A DNA stretch of 64,000 bases from assembly GCF_030499575.1 (NCBI RefSeq), contig NZ_JASTLC010000001.1:5728001-5792000 (forward strand), in the 5' to 3' direction. Positions 9,325-17,598 of the stretch are shown here, piece after piece. The DNA is from Streptomyces sp. DG2A-72. Its GTDB lineage: Bacteria; Actinomycetota; Actinomycetes; Streptomycetales; Streptomycetaceae. Within the stretch, counting starts at the first letter, position 1; each line of letters begins with the position of its first letter. A program made the position numbers and the translations under genes. The notes below the pieces were generated by a model. It did no database searches and had not been told where the DNA came from. It worked only from the letters and a program-made list of their open reading frames with translations.

Positions 9325-9351
9325 CGTCAGTTGTTCGTGAAAGCTGACGAG

Positions 9352-9666
9352 ATGCCGCCTGGCCAGTCGAAGGTCGAGTTGTACGCCGCGCTGCTGCGCG
9401 ACTCCCGCGATGGCATGTCGAACCGGGCGTTGCAGTGCAAGTACGGCGTCACCTGGAGCACGGTCAACAAGGCCCTGACCTCGGCTTGGCCGTAGCCACG
9501 CACGACAACCGCTTCGGCGCGGCCGTCGAAGCTGGATCCGTTCACGCCGCTGATCGACGAGATCCTGCTCATTGATCTGGACGCGACCAGGAAACAGCGC
9601 CACACCGTCACCCCGGATCTACCGCCGTCTGATCGACGAGCACTCCTCGTCCGAGGCGTTGCGTTG
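9352..9666 (+). pseudogene. IS21-family transposase (istA) N-terminal remnant
   Basis: Conceptual translation from ATG 9352 gives the start of an IstA-type transposase with its helix-turn-helix region (S-N-R-A-L-Q-C-K-Y-G-V, then S-T-V-N-K-A-L). It hits a stop after S-A-W-P and then continues in frame as K-L-D-P-F-T-P-L-I-D-E and R-R-L-I-D-E-H-S-S after one extra C near 9615. The rest of istA and all of istB are missing. A stop, a frameshift and a truncation make it inactive. The rest of 9325-9749 holds nothing else. Confidence 0.65.
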
Positions 9667-9749
9667 ACCACTTGAACCCGCACCGATGAGAGGGCGCAAG
9701 CGTCCTGCGAGCAACCGCGCGGTCCGGCCAGGGACTGAGAGTCCGGTGT

Positions 9750-10523
9750 TTATACCTTGCTCGCGACCACCATGTAGTTCTCGGCCTCAAGATCGAACGT
9801 GCTCAGTTCCGTTTGGAGTCCGACCCGGTGCAGCTCGACTTCGAGTTCCTCGTACCGGTAGGGCCAGCAGGACAGCAGTTCCGAGCGGACAAGAACCAAC
9901 CCGGTCGCATCAACTTGCGCGATCGCGATCTCGATGTGGTGCTCCTCCTCCCAATGCGGCGCAATCTCCCAGCGGTAGACCACGACGGCATCGCGACCGT
10001 TCCGGCGGACGAGTCGGTCACTGATCTCCAGCCGGGAACCTCTGGTCCTCACGAGTTCCCAAGTGCGGGATGTGAGTACCAAGCGCCCGCCGGGGCGCAG
10101 AAGCCGTGACATCGACTCCAGAGCAGCACCCCTGCCTGTCGCGCCCGCGGCATGGTGAAGCGAGTTGCCAACGCAGAACACCATGTCGAACGTGTTGTCC
10201 TGGAAATGGTCGGGCAACTCTTCCCAGTTCGCCCGTACGGCCCGGACGGATGCCCCGAACTCCTCAGATAACTCTGCAGTCCGGCGAACCATCGCCTCGC
10301 TGGCGTCAGTTGCGACAACCTGCATGCCACGACCGGCGAGGCCAACCGCCAACTGTCCGGTTCCGCACGAGCAGTCGAGGACGTGAGCGTTCGACGGCAG
10401 GAGATTGAGGACGTCGTCGAACGACGCAGCGAACTCGGCTGGAGGCAACTTTGCATCCGAGATGAGCCATTCGTACACCTCGGCAAGCACGTCATAGCCT
10501 GTCACAACCACTACCTCCGTCAC
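9750..10523 (-). CDS. Class I SAM-dependent methyltransferase
   Basis: 257 residues on the minus strand. Motif I is V-L-D-C-S-C-G-T-G-Q-L-A (residues about 48-60), followed by the acidic strand end V-V-A-T-D-A-S (motif II). F-D-M-V-F-C-V-G-N-S-L-H-H is motif IV, and L-L-R-P-G-G-R-L-V-L is the motif preceding the last strands. This is the small-molecule methyltransferase fold. The substrate cannot be read from the sequence. The L-H-H segment resembles that of UbiE/glycine-N-methyltransferase-like enzymes, and no DNA-methylase NPPY motif is present, so I do not call it a modification enzyme. It is transcribed divergently from the HEPN/Toprim gene, 394 bases away. Confidence 0.8.
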   Translation of the reverse strand: MTEVVVVTGYDVLAEVYEWLISDAKLPPAEFAASFDDVLNLLPSNAHVLDCSCGTGQLAVGLAGRGMQVVATDASEAMVRRTAELSEEFGASVRAVRANWEELPDHFQDNTFDMVFCVGNSLHHAAGATGRGAALESMSRLLRPGGRLVLTSRTWELVRTRGSRLEISDRLVRRNGRDAVVVYRWEIAPHWEEEHHIEIAIAQVDATGLVLVRSELLSCWPYRYEELEVELHRVGLQTELSTFDLEAENYMVVASKV

Positions 10524-10917
10524 GCGGCAGCCTCACGGTAGGACGTCAGTCCATCAGCGGAGCAAGCCGGGCACCAATGGTTTTCGCAAGGATGGCTCTG
10601 ACGGTGTTTGTCCTCCAGGAAGCCTTGAAGTCGGCATCGAACGTCACGAGCATCAACCACCGACCACCTCGTCGTTGAACCAAGAACACCAAGATCTCGT
10701 GCTAGACCGCGGCCGCCGTCAGGACCGGAGCACGGAGCGGTCAGCTCTCTGCGTTCGCAGTGTCAGGGGGCACAGGCCAAGACCACCCACCGCAGTGACC
10801 GACGCCCAAGGTGACCATCGACTACGGAAAAGTACGAGCCCGCGGGCCCGCCAAGGAAGAGCATGGAGCCCGAACGCCCGCGAGCGGTGGATCAGCGTTA
10901 CGTGATCGGAGAAGTAC
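10524..10917. other. Divergent intergenic region
   Basis: Lies between the minus-strand methyltransferase and the plus-strand HEPN/Toprim gene and must hold both promoters. I see no convincing -35/-10 pair, repeat or coding sequence in it. Confidence 0.4.
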
Positions 10918-12243
10918 GTGAGCAGCAGATGGCACTTGTTCCTGGAGGACCTACAGATATTCGAGGGGAAGTGGGACGCGCCAGCCAGGCTCATGACCGT
11001 CTTCCAAGAGGAAGACAAGTACATGCACCGAAATTGGGCAATGATGGTCGACAGGGATAACGCTGGCCTGCCCGACATTGACTTCGACGACCCTGAGGCA
11101 CACGGCAGTTACCCTGATATCGACCCGGATGACTACAAGCATGAATCCGTCGATACGTCAGAGCGTTTTGGCTACAAGACAACTGTTGAGACAGCTGTCA
11201 CGCGGCTCAATCTGATGGGCTTCACTGCAGAGCGATGCCGCCGAGAGATGGCGGCCTGCTTCCGGGACCTGACAGCATGGGACGGGCCGGACGATGCTCA
11301 CGAGCACATTGCACCCGGATCGGACCCGGCGCGCAACGTCACCGACGACGACATCGCTGAGATTGGTCTCCAGGCATACCTGAAGCGCGGCCCCGCATGG
11401 ATGGAGACAAAGCTGACCGAACTGGAAGAGCTCTGCCTGGACAAGATCGAACTTTTCTTCGAGGGCGACCTAGACCGCCGCTTGCTCATCGCAGGGCTTC
11501 TGGATCGTCAGGATCCGCAGGCGACCTTCCGCCTTGACCTCAGCGACCTGCTGTCAGGTGGTGCGTTCAAGAGCACTGATCAGATCTCGACGAAAGCCCT
11601 TCAGGACCTACGGGAGGAGACAGCCAGCACCGGCCCCATCATCGTGCTCACGGAAGGCAAGTTTGATTCCCGCGTTCTTCCCCGGGCGCTGAAACTGGTC
11701 AGACCGGATATCGCTGGGTATTTCAAATTTTTGGACTTTGACACCACAAGGGCACCGGGGGGAACGGATAAAGTCGTTGCAAATCTCAAGAGCTTCGCCG
11801 CAGCCGGAGTGATGAACCGGGTGATCGGACTCCTCGACAACGACACCGCTGGCCGGGAGGCGATCAAACAGATCGCGGGTATTGCGCTGCCGAATCACTA
11901 TAGCGCCTGCCTACTTCCCGATCTCATATACGCACGGTCCTATCCCACTCTCGGGCCGTCAGGAGAGGTCAGTGACAACATCAACGGCCGGGCATGCTCC
12001 CTTGAGTTCTACTTTGGCTTGAACAGTTTGCAAGGTCCGAAGGGTGTCCCCGTTCCAGTGCAATGGAAGGCATATAAGGAGTCGGTCCAGGATTATCAAG
12101 GTGAACTCGCTAACAAGCAATACGTTCAAGCCAGGATCGACGCTCTCCTGACCGCGGCCGAGGCTGGCGATCCGCTCGATGAGTCGTGGGAACCGGTTCG
12201 ATTGATCGCTCAGACCCTGATTGAGAAGGCGCAGACGCGCTGA
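10918..12243 (+). CDS. HEPN/Toprim protein, putative defence nuclease
   Basis: 441 residues from GTG 10918, with GGAG upstream. The N-terminal 130 residues match the HEPN_Toprim_N pattern: a short beta start (S-S-R-W-H-L-F-L), an acidic linker, then F-G-Y-K-T-T-V-E-T-A and R-L-N-L-M-G-F-T-A-E-R. The middle is helical (about 145-235). The Toprim core follows: Glu246 in V-L-T-E-G-K-F-D and the D307-N-D309 pair in G-L-L-D-N-D-T-A-G-R, the same arrangement as in topoisomerase/primase/OLD nuclease folds. Proteins of this class occur in defence islands and are thought to act as nucleic-acid-cleaving suicide effectors. That function is inferred, not shown. Base composition is slightly more AT-rich than the chromosomal core. 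It may act with the next gene (185 bases downstream, same strand). Confidence 0.8.
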   Translation: MSSRWHLFLEDLQIFEGKWDAPARLMTVFQEEDKYMHRNWAMMVDRDNAGLPDIDFDDPEAHGSYPDIDPDDYKHESVDTSERFGYKTTVETAVTRLNLMGFTAERCRREMAACFRDLTAWDGPDDAHEHIAPGSDPARNVTDDDIAEIGLQAYLKRGPAWMETKLTELEELCLDKIELFFEGDLDRRLLIAGLLDRQDPQATFRLDLSDLLSGGAFKSTDQISTKALQDLREETASTGPIIVLTEGKFDSRVLPRALKLVRPDIAGYFKFLDFDTTRAPGGTDKVVANLKSFAAAGVMNRVIGLLDNDTAGREAIKQIAGIALPNHYSACLLPDLIYARSYPTLGPSGEVSDNINGRACSLEFYFGLNSLQGPKGVPVPVQWKAYKESVQDYQGELANKQYVQARIDALLTAAEAGDPLDESWEPVRLIAQTLIEKAQTR

Positions 12244-12428
12244 GCGGGACTGAGCAACGATCAGCCACTGCCGCTGCCCCCGGCTGACGTCGCAGCCGGG
12301 GGCAGCGGCAGCTCCATGTCAGGCGGCCGATGGTCAGTCACAAACGAGGTTCACGACACCAGCTTGAGCGCTGATCTCGGAAACCACAGGACGGAACCGT
12401 TGTCGGTCACCGAAGATGTCTCGCTGTG

Positions 12429-13247
12429 ATGCAGACCCTCTCGAGTCCCACTCTGGCCGTCCTCATCAAGATCGCTGTCACGCGGACGGCGAAGGAGATC
12501 CACACCAGCTTGCTTGCCGCCAACCTGGACCGGTTCATCACCGAGACATCCTCCAAAGAGAGGCTTGTCCAGACGGTCCTGGTGGACGCGCGGCGGGCAG
12601 CGCATAAGGGCGACAAGGATGCCCACCGTGGCCTGCTCGCGTTCGCAAAGGAGCAGACGAGCGGCTTCCGGCATCCCAGCGAGCTAGGCCCGGAGAGTCT
12701 GCTGTTCCAGCTCAAGGAGGCGCTCCTCGCGGACGGCTACGACCTTATGTGGGATGACCCGACCATCCGGACGGAGATCGATCTCGACAGCTGGATCGAG
12801 ATCGACAAGGGGCCCGTCACCTATCACATCCGCCCGACCGAAGCGCCAGGCACCGAGATGGCCGGGGAGATCAGCGCCTTGGAAGCGCAGCTCAATGCTG
12901 CCGGCTTCGAGGTCGCTCTCAACCACTACAAGCAGGCTGTCGACAACCTCAACCACCATAACTACGAGGCCAGCAACGGGGCCCTCCGCCCGATGCTCGA
13001 AGATGTGACCTTTCGAGTCGCGCAGAAGTACGGCTACACAGGCGCCTCGGGCGGCAATGCCATCAACTTCATGGTTGACCAGAAGAAGGTCGTCCCCGAG
13101 AAGTGGGGCCGACTCATGCAAGGGGCCTGGGGCATCTCGCACCCGGAGGGTCCCCACCCCGGCCGTTCCAGCGCGGACGAGGCGCGCTTCAGGATGCTGA
13201 TCATCACCAGCATCGTCAGAAGACTGCTTCAGCACGCTGGACTCTGA
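12429..13247 (+). CDS. Unknown helical protein, possible HEPN-type C-terminus
   Basis: 272 residues from ATG 12429 (GTG 12426 is directly before it). The N-terminal part is helical and charged (T-R-T-A-K-E-I-H, then S-S-K-E-R-L-V-Q). The middle is beta-like with the acidic run E-I-D-L-D-S-W-I-E-I-D. The C-terminal 110 residues look like an Abi-type helical bundle: H-Y-K-Q-A-V-D-N-L, R-P-M-L-E-D-V, then S-H-P-E-G-P-H-P-G before the final helices. This recalls the basic/His-rich loop before the last helices of HEPN-like and Abi-C domains, but the R-x4-6-H motif is not clear. I would treat it as an unknown abortive-infection-like protein paired by position with the HEPN/Toprim gene. Confidence 0.5.
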   Translation: MQTLSSPTLAVLIKIAVTRTAKEIHTSLLAANLDRFITETSSKERLVQTVLVDARRAAHKGDKDAHRGLLAFAKEQTSGFRHPSELGPESLLFQLKEALLADGYDLMWDDPTIRTEIDLDSWIEIDKGPVTYHIRPTEAPGTEMAGEISALEAQLNAAGFEVALNHYKQAVDNLNHHNYEASNGALRPMLEDVTFRVAQKYGYTGASGGNAINFMVDQKKVVPEKWGRLMQGAWGISHPEGPHPGRSSADEARFRMLIITSIVRRLLQHAGL

Positions 13248-13310
13248 CCCAACCCTCGATCGTCGAAGCAGCCCTCGGCCAGATACGCGGTCGGGGCTGC
13301 GGCGTGATAA

Positions 13311-13586
13311 ATGGTTCTGGCTTGCCGCAGGTCCGCCTGCTGGCGGTCAGTGGTCAGTTCCAAACGGTGTCCACAAGTACGAACGGGATCCGCTTCCCCC
13401 GCAAGGGCCTGCAAAGTCCTGGTCCTGGACGGTCTGCCACAGGCCTATGGCAACGCCATTGCCCCGCCCGGCACCCGCATGGTCACCGAGGGCATGATGA
13501 CGAAGCTGGGCGAGGCGCTGCGCAAGGCGACGCTCGCGCTCGCCGACGCCAACAACTGGGGTGATCCGAAAGCAGTGGCCGAATAG
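13311..13586 (+). CDS. Short hypothetical reading frame, possibly a gene tail
   Basis: The last 55 codons (K-V-L-V-L-D-G-L-P-Q-A-Y-G, then M-M-T-K-L-G-E-A-L-R-K) look like real protein, while the first 35 do not and no ribosome binding site precedes ATG 13311. It is most likely the 3' end of a decayed gene. No other gene is seen in 13248-13824. Confidence 0.3.
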   Translation: MVLACRRSACWRSVVSSKRCPQVRTGSASPARACKVLVLDGLPQAYGNAIAPPGTRMVTEGMMTKLGEALRKATLALADANNWGDPKAVAE

Positions 13587-13824
13587 TTCAGCGCCCACCG
13601 GCTCCTCGCACAGGGCCTCGTTGAACGATTCAGCGTCAAGCCCCGCTCCTTCTGACCGTCGCGTCTCCGGATCGGGCGGCGGTACGGAGCCCCATCTTCG
13701 GTGCCCGGCCGCCTGTCAGAGTGCCGCTGACCTGTGCGCGGAGTGGTTATCCACAGGCCTGCGCGTGACCAGACCCCGGACCGTAAGGTGTGGACCTCCA
13801 TGATCACGAGCACGGGGGTGCACA

Positions 13825-14055
13825 GTGCCGTACGAGGTCGACCTGGCGATCCGGGTGGAGAACGCCCTAGATGAGCTGCCGCCGGAGGGGCGCAAGGTGG
13901 TGATGGAGACAATCGCCACCGCTCTCGTGCGGCCGGGTGAATGGCCGCAGCCCGGAGGCTGGCACGCCGCGCTGGTCTTCGGGCCTCGCTCGTGGGTGTG
14001 CTTCACCTCCTTCCTCGACGGCATCGAGGTGATCGATATCGGCTGGGCGGGCTGA
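13825..14055 (+). CDS. Small RelE/ParE-like or conserved hypothetical protein (76 aa)
   Basis: Starts at GTG 13825 after a GGGG tract. The order is a helical N-terminus (V-E-N-A-L-D-E-L-P), then strand-like segments ending W-H-A-A-L-V-F-G, R-S-W-V-C-F-T-S-F and I-E-V-I-D-I-G-W, which is the strand pattern of small RelE-type folds. Known catalytic residues of RelE toxins are not evident and there is no antitoxin-sized partner, so a free-standing conserved protein is as likely. It is convergent with the helicase gene, 53 bases away. Confidence 0.5.
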   Translation: MPYEVDLAIRVENALDELPPEGRKVVMETIATALVRPGEWPQPGGWHAALVFGPRSWVCFTSFLDGIEVIDIGWAG

Positions 14056-14108
14056 CACCGGCAGGCGGCCTGCGGCACCGGGCTGCTGGCCAGCCTCTTT
14101 GCGGGGGT

Positions 14109-15575
14109 TCATTCGCCTTCCGCCTGCTGGGCGGGTGTAGTCCATGCCAGGCCGCCGAGGTCGAGTCGATGGCGGGCACGAGTGACGGCGACGTAGGCGA
14201 GACGGGCATCGGTGTCGCTCACTTCAGGGGGCTGGCTGGCTGCGGTCGCGCCGGGATCGGTGTCCTTCGGCTGGGGAAAGTCCTTACCGATCCTGACCGT
14301 CGGCCATTCGCGGCCCTTGGCCTTATGGGCGGTGGAGACGGTGACGTCGGCGTGCGCCTCCTCGGCGAGTTGCGATACGGCGGCGAGGATGGCGTCGGGG
14401 CCGTGGGTGTCGACGAGGTCGACGAAGGGCTGCAAGTCGCGACCTGCCGGATCGTAGGCGGCGTAGTCCTGCAGGTTGCCCCAGGACGCGAACAGCACGA
14501 GTTCGGGGTGGTGCGTGCGGCGGCCTTCCTTCAGATCACGGGCAGCGAAAGCGAGTTGGGCCAGCTGTTGTCCTCCCCGGGTAAGGGCGACGCGGCGTCC
14601 CTCACCGAGCAGGCGCATGACCTCCGTCATCGCGCCGATGTTGGTCCGGCACAACACCGCATCCGGGTGGTCGATGCTGCTCACCTCTGCGGGAATGCTG
14701 GTAGTCCCCGTCAGGCGAATCGGGGCGTCGGCGAGCGCGAGCCACCGGTTGGCCTCGTCGGCGATCTGCGGCCCGAACCGGAACGAGCGGGTGAGGGTCA
14801 GCTGCTCGGCGTCGAAGCCGGTCATCACGTCGGTTGCGCCCCGCCAGCCGTAGATGGCCTGCGCCGAGTCGCCGACCATGACTAGCTGGGCGTGGTCTCG
14901 TTGGGCGATGAACACTTGCTCCAGAACCGGGTTGGTGTCCTGGGCCTCGTCGAGGAAGAGGAAGTTGGCTTCGATCTTCGGTCCGGTCAGGGCCCACATC
15001 TTGAGGTAGTGGTCGTGCTCGAAGCGGACGACGCCGTGGTCGGGGCGTTGCAGGTCTGCCCACGCCTTGGCCGCGAAGGGGAGCACGAGCTCGGCGAACT
15101 GCCGGTGGTCGGCGGGCAGGTCGAGGCCCCGCACACGCGGCACGTGGCGGTGCGTCAGAGTGCCGTCGGCGGAGTGGCAGAAGCGGGTGACGGTGCGTAG
15201 CACGTTGTGGGACAGGGTTCTCTGGCTGATCTCGTGATCGGCGATCCGCAGGGAGCGCAGGATGCCGAGGGCTTGTCCGGTCTTCCAGGCCGGCTGGCGG
15301 GGGCTGTTGAGCCGGTCGGCGTAGCGGTGGCCGAGTGCGGCAAAGGCGGTGGCGTGGGCGGTGCGGCACTGCACCGTGGACGGGAAGCGCGCTGCGGCGT
15401 CGCGCGCGATGTCCTTGTTGAAGGCCAGGTAGCGGCCTCGGCGTTTGGTGCTGGCGGCGAGCAGGCACAGCGTGCTGGTCTTCCCTGTTCCGGCTCCAGC
15501 CTGCAGCGCGAGGTGCTGGCCGGAGCGGAAGGTGTCCGCCGCGTGGACCTGTTCGGGGGTGGGAGTGTGCAACAA
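14109..15575 (-). CDS. UvrD/Rep-like superfamily 1 DNA helicase
   Basis: 488 residues, shorter than housekeeping UvrD/PcrA (about 700+). Walker A A26-G-A-G-T-G-K-T33-S, DEAQD at 209-213, motif III G-D-S-A-Q-A-I-Y-G-W-R-G-A, motif IV T-R-S-F-R-F-G, motif V T-A-H-K-A-K-G-R-E-W and motif VI Y-V-A-V-T-R-A-R are all present, so it should be an active 3'-5' translocase. The 1B/2B insertions of UvrD are reduced. Compact helicases of this type occur in phages and islands. It is the last gene of a minus-strand run with two small genes and a DUF6083-like gene. It lies 8 kb from the OLD-like gene, so a Gabija-type pairing is not supported. Confidence 0.85.
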   Translation of the reverse strand: MLHTPTPEQVHAADTFRSGQHLALQAGAGTGKTSTLCLLAASTKRRGRYLAFNKDIARDAAARFPSTVQCRTAHATAFAALGHRYADRLNSPRQPAWKTGQALGILRSLRIADHEISQRTLSHNVLRTVTRFCHSADGTLTHRHVPRVRGLDLPADHRQFAELVLPFAAKAWADLQRPDHGVVRFEHDHYLKMWALTGPKIEANFLFLDEAQDTNPVLEQVFIAQRDHAQLVMVGDSAQAIYGWRGATDVMTGFDAEQLTLTRSFRFGPQIADEANRWLALADAPIRLTGTTSIPAEVSSIDHPDAVLCRTNIGAMTEVMRLLGEGRRVALTRGGQQLAQLAFAARDLKEGRRTHHPELVLFASWGNLQDYAAYDPAGRDLQPFVDLVDTHGPDAILAAVSQLAEEAHADVTVSTAHKAKGREWPTVRIGKDFPQPKDTDPGATAASQPPEVSDTDARLAYVAVTRARHRLDLGGLAWTTPAQQAEGE

Positions 15576-15647
15576 GGACTCCGGGGGATGGAAATGGCCA
15601 GACCGACGGCAGTTGGTGATGCGGATGCTGGGCGAACGACGGTTGGT

Positions 15648-15821
15648 TCAGCGGGGCGGGCGCGCCTGGAGAAGACGGCCTGCGGCGCAGGCCAGGACTT
15701 CTTCCGGCGTGTGGTGGGTGAGCAGGCGGCGCAGCTGCGACTCGAGACGCTGATGCCGTTCGCGCTGCTCTCGCGCAAGGCCGGCAGTGATCCGCTCGCG
15801 CAGGACCTCACGGGCGCGCAC
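15648..15821 (-). CDS. Small helical protein (57 aa), translationally coupled
   Basis: Starts at GTG 15821, overlapping the 3' end of the preceding gene by 14 bases, and ends at TGA 15648-15650. The product is highly charged and helical (R-E-V-L-R-E-R-I, R-Q-R-L-E-S-Q-L-R-R-L-L type pattern), ending A-R-P-P-R. No family is recognised. The tight overlap argues that it is translated. The helicase start follows 72 bases downstream. Confidence 0.45.
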   Translation of the reverse strand: MRAREVLRERITAGLAREQRERHQRLESQLRRLLTHHTPEEVLACAAGRLLQARPPR

Positions 15822-16119
15822 CGCTGGCGGCCGCCTCCTGGCGAATCTGTGCGTTGGCGCTGCGGCTGAGGACGACGTTGAGCAGGACCCGGCCGTGGCG
15901 GTCGGGGTAGTGCGTGCTGAGCACGTCGATCGGCAGGACCGAGTCCAGCCGACGTCGCAGCCGGTGCAAGGCGCGGCCCGGGCTCTTGCCGCTCTGCACC
16001 GTCATCAACCGGGTGCGGTCCGCGTTTGCGGCGAACGCTACGAAACAGCGGGCCCGGTGAAGCTCCCGGGCGGAGGCGGGCCGGGTCAGGGCGATCTCGA
16101 CGACGTACTGACGTGTCAC
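15808..16119 (-). CDS. Hypothetical protein (103 aa) coupled to the DUF6083-like gene
   Basis: ATG at 16119 overlaps the stop of the gene before it (ATGA). The product is basic and beta/alpha mixed (Q-Y-V-V-E-I-A-L-T-R-P, then R-A-R-C-F-V-A-F-A-A-N). It is not recognised. It belongs to the same minus-strand run as its neighbours. Confidence 0.55.
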   Translation of the reverse strand: MTRQYVVEIALTRPASARELHRARCFVAFAANADRTRLMTVQSGKSPGRALHRLRRRLDSVLPIDVLSTHYPDRHGRVLLNVVLSRSANAQIRQEAAASGARP

Positions 16120-16997
16120 GACTGGGCCTGCCGCGGAGCGGGGCCGCCGGGACGGCGTCCGTGCGAGGGCAGGCGGGTGCGGATGTGTTCGTGGTGCCGG
16201 AGCGGATCGAAGGACTCCCAGTCCGCAACGGCGAGGTCACCCGCCGCAGGGGTGGCGGCATGCTGGTCACACCGCTGGGCACGCCACCGCAGCTGTTCCG
16301 GGTAGGGCAGTGCGGACAGGCTGTAGACGGCCATGACATCCGACGGCAGCGCGAGCTGGCCTTGGTCGGCGCTCACTGGCACCAGGGCCCACACACCGTG
16401 CAGAGAGCTGGGGCCGAGAACCTTGGCGGTGCAGCGGGTACGGCGCAGCGTCTGAGCGACGCACTGGATCTCGTCGACGGGGCGGGAGGCCAGGTAACGG
16501 ACGAACAGCAGCTGCACGACAGGCCGGGCCGGTTGGCAGACGGCCTGGCCCGGCGACGGACTGCTGGCCGGCGCGGCTGGCGGAGCGAGGACTCCGGCGT
16601 CGAGCAGACGGCGTGTGCGCAGGGCGAGAGACCGGCGCAGCCCGGACAGCTGCGGCGCGGCAGGCGGCGCCGGGCGGCCGGGGCACAGCAGTGCGTGCGC
16701 CAGCCGGCACCAGCTGCTCCCGTCGCCCGCGGGATGGGCGATGCCGCGGCTGACGTGCCAGCGACAGGACTCCGGCACCCGGGCCGCGGGCACTTCGTGC
16801 GGATGCAGCTGCACCGGGCGGTCGTCGGCGCGCCGGTACCACTCGACCGGATTGCCGCACGCGCGGCAGGAGGCGGTCTGGCCGCAGCGCAACAGCTGGC
16901 TGGCGCTGTCGGGAGTGATACGCAGGGATCGCCGCCGAGGCGCGCTCGCGCGGCTGCCGTCCCAGCGCCGTGCAGAAGGAGAAGGTGATGAGCACAT
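16116..16997 (-). CDS. DUF6083-like protein
   Basis: 293 residues from ATG 16997. It carries a Cys pair C-R-A-C near residue 35 followed by G-N-P-V-E-W-Y. About 40 residues later comes C-R-W-H-V-S-R-G-I-A-H-P-A-G-D-G with further Cys and His, which is the signature I know from Streptomyces DUF6083 proteins and looks like a treble-clef or zinc-ribbon unit. The C-terminal half holds a second, unrelated part (H-G-V-W-A-L-V-P-V-S) of unknown role. Genes of this type are frequent in actinobacterial mobile elements next to XRE regulators, as here. A longer reading upstream of 16997 exists, but it is low-complexity Arg/Pro sequence and I reject it. Confidence 0.6.
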   Translation of the reverse strand: MCSSPSPSARRWDGSRASAPRRRSLRITPDSASQLLRCGQTASCRACGNPVEWYRRADDRPVQLHPHEVPAARVPESCRWHVSRGIAHPAGDGSSWCRLAHALLCPGRPAPPAAPQLSGLRRSLALRTRRLLDAGVLAPPAAPASSPSPGQAVCQPARPVVQLLFVRYLASRPVDEIQCVAQTLRRTRCTAKVLGPSSLHGVWALVPVSADQGQLALPSDVMAVYSLSALPYPEQLRWRAQRCDQHAATPAAGDLAVADWESFDPLRHHEHIRTRLPSHGRRPGGPAPRQAQS

Positions 16998-17158
16998 GCG
17001 GGCGAACCTGCCAGCCGACACGCCGCACCGGCGGCACCCGGCCCGGATGGTCCCCCGGGCAGAGCAGAATGGGGCGACAGCAGTGCGAACGACTGCTCGC
17101 GCATTCGATACGGCGTTGCCGGATTGGGTGAATCGCCGCCGGTGCCGGACGGCCCGGA

Positions 17159-17431
17159 TCAGATGTCGGAGCTGCCGTCGGCTCCGGGCAGGTCGTGCTC
17201 GTGGCAAAGGGTGGCGAAGAGGTCGTCGAACGGTGTGTCCAGGGCGTGTGCGAGGGCGTGCCACGTCTTGAGGGTGCCGATGGTGCGGCCCTGCTCGATC
17301 TCAATCACGGTGCGCCTGGCCAGGCCGCTGCGGCTGGCGAGCTCGTCGTAACTCCACCCTCGTTCAGCCCGCAGACGCCCCAGCTGCAGCCGGAGCGCAT
17401 TGAGGTCCGGGTCGGGCGGCAAGATCGTCAC
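17159..17431 (-). CDS. XRE-family helix-turn-helix repressor
   Basis: 90 residues. The helix-turn-helix is clear: L-G-R-L-R-A-E-R-G-W-S-Y-D-E-L-A-S-R-S-G and R-T-V-I-E-I-E-Q-G-R, then L-A-H-A-L-D-T-P-F-D-D-L-F, as in Cro/CI-type proteins. It is divergent from the gene at 17,599. Three copies of a 16-bp sequence lie between them and form the obvious operator set, so it probably represses itself and both arms. It lies upstream of the DUF6083-like operon on the same strand (161 bases). Confidence 0.85.
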   Translation of the reverse strand: MTILPPDPDLNALRLQLGRLRAERGWSYDELASRSGLARRTVIEIEQGRTIGTLKTWHALAHALDTPFDDLFATLCHEHDLPGADGSSDI

Positions 17432-17446
17432 CCAACTATCCGACGG

Positions 17447-17525
17447 TGCAGACCCTTGCCCTGTCAGTGCAGACCTCTGCCCTATTTACCCCAGTGGCCC
17501 ACCGGCGAGAGGGCAGGGGTCTGCA
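17447..17525. promoter_or_regulatory. Three-copy operator of the XRE regulator
   Basis: The consensus TGCAGACCYYTGCCCT occurs at 17447-17462 and 17468-17483 on the plus strand, and inverted at 17510-17525. The copies differ only in the two middle bases. Their spacing is 21 and 42 bp, two and four helical turns, so all three face the same side of the DNA. They fill the gap between the divergent starts at 17,431 and 17,599. Seen directly. Binding by the adjacent XRE protein is inferred. Confidence 0.75.
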
Positions 17526-17598
17526 CTACCGTGTCGGCCGCCGCCGTACGGCGCGGTAGGGCTGGCGCAGGACAAGGAAGGGAGGGAAATACGCGCCC

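Noticed and set aside
15155..16339. 394-codon minus-strand frame over the DUF6083-like operon
   Set aside because: Shadow frame. The overlapping set of smaller genes has coupled starts and better composition.
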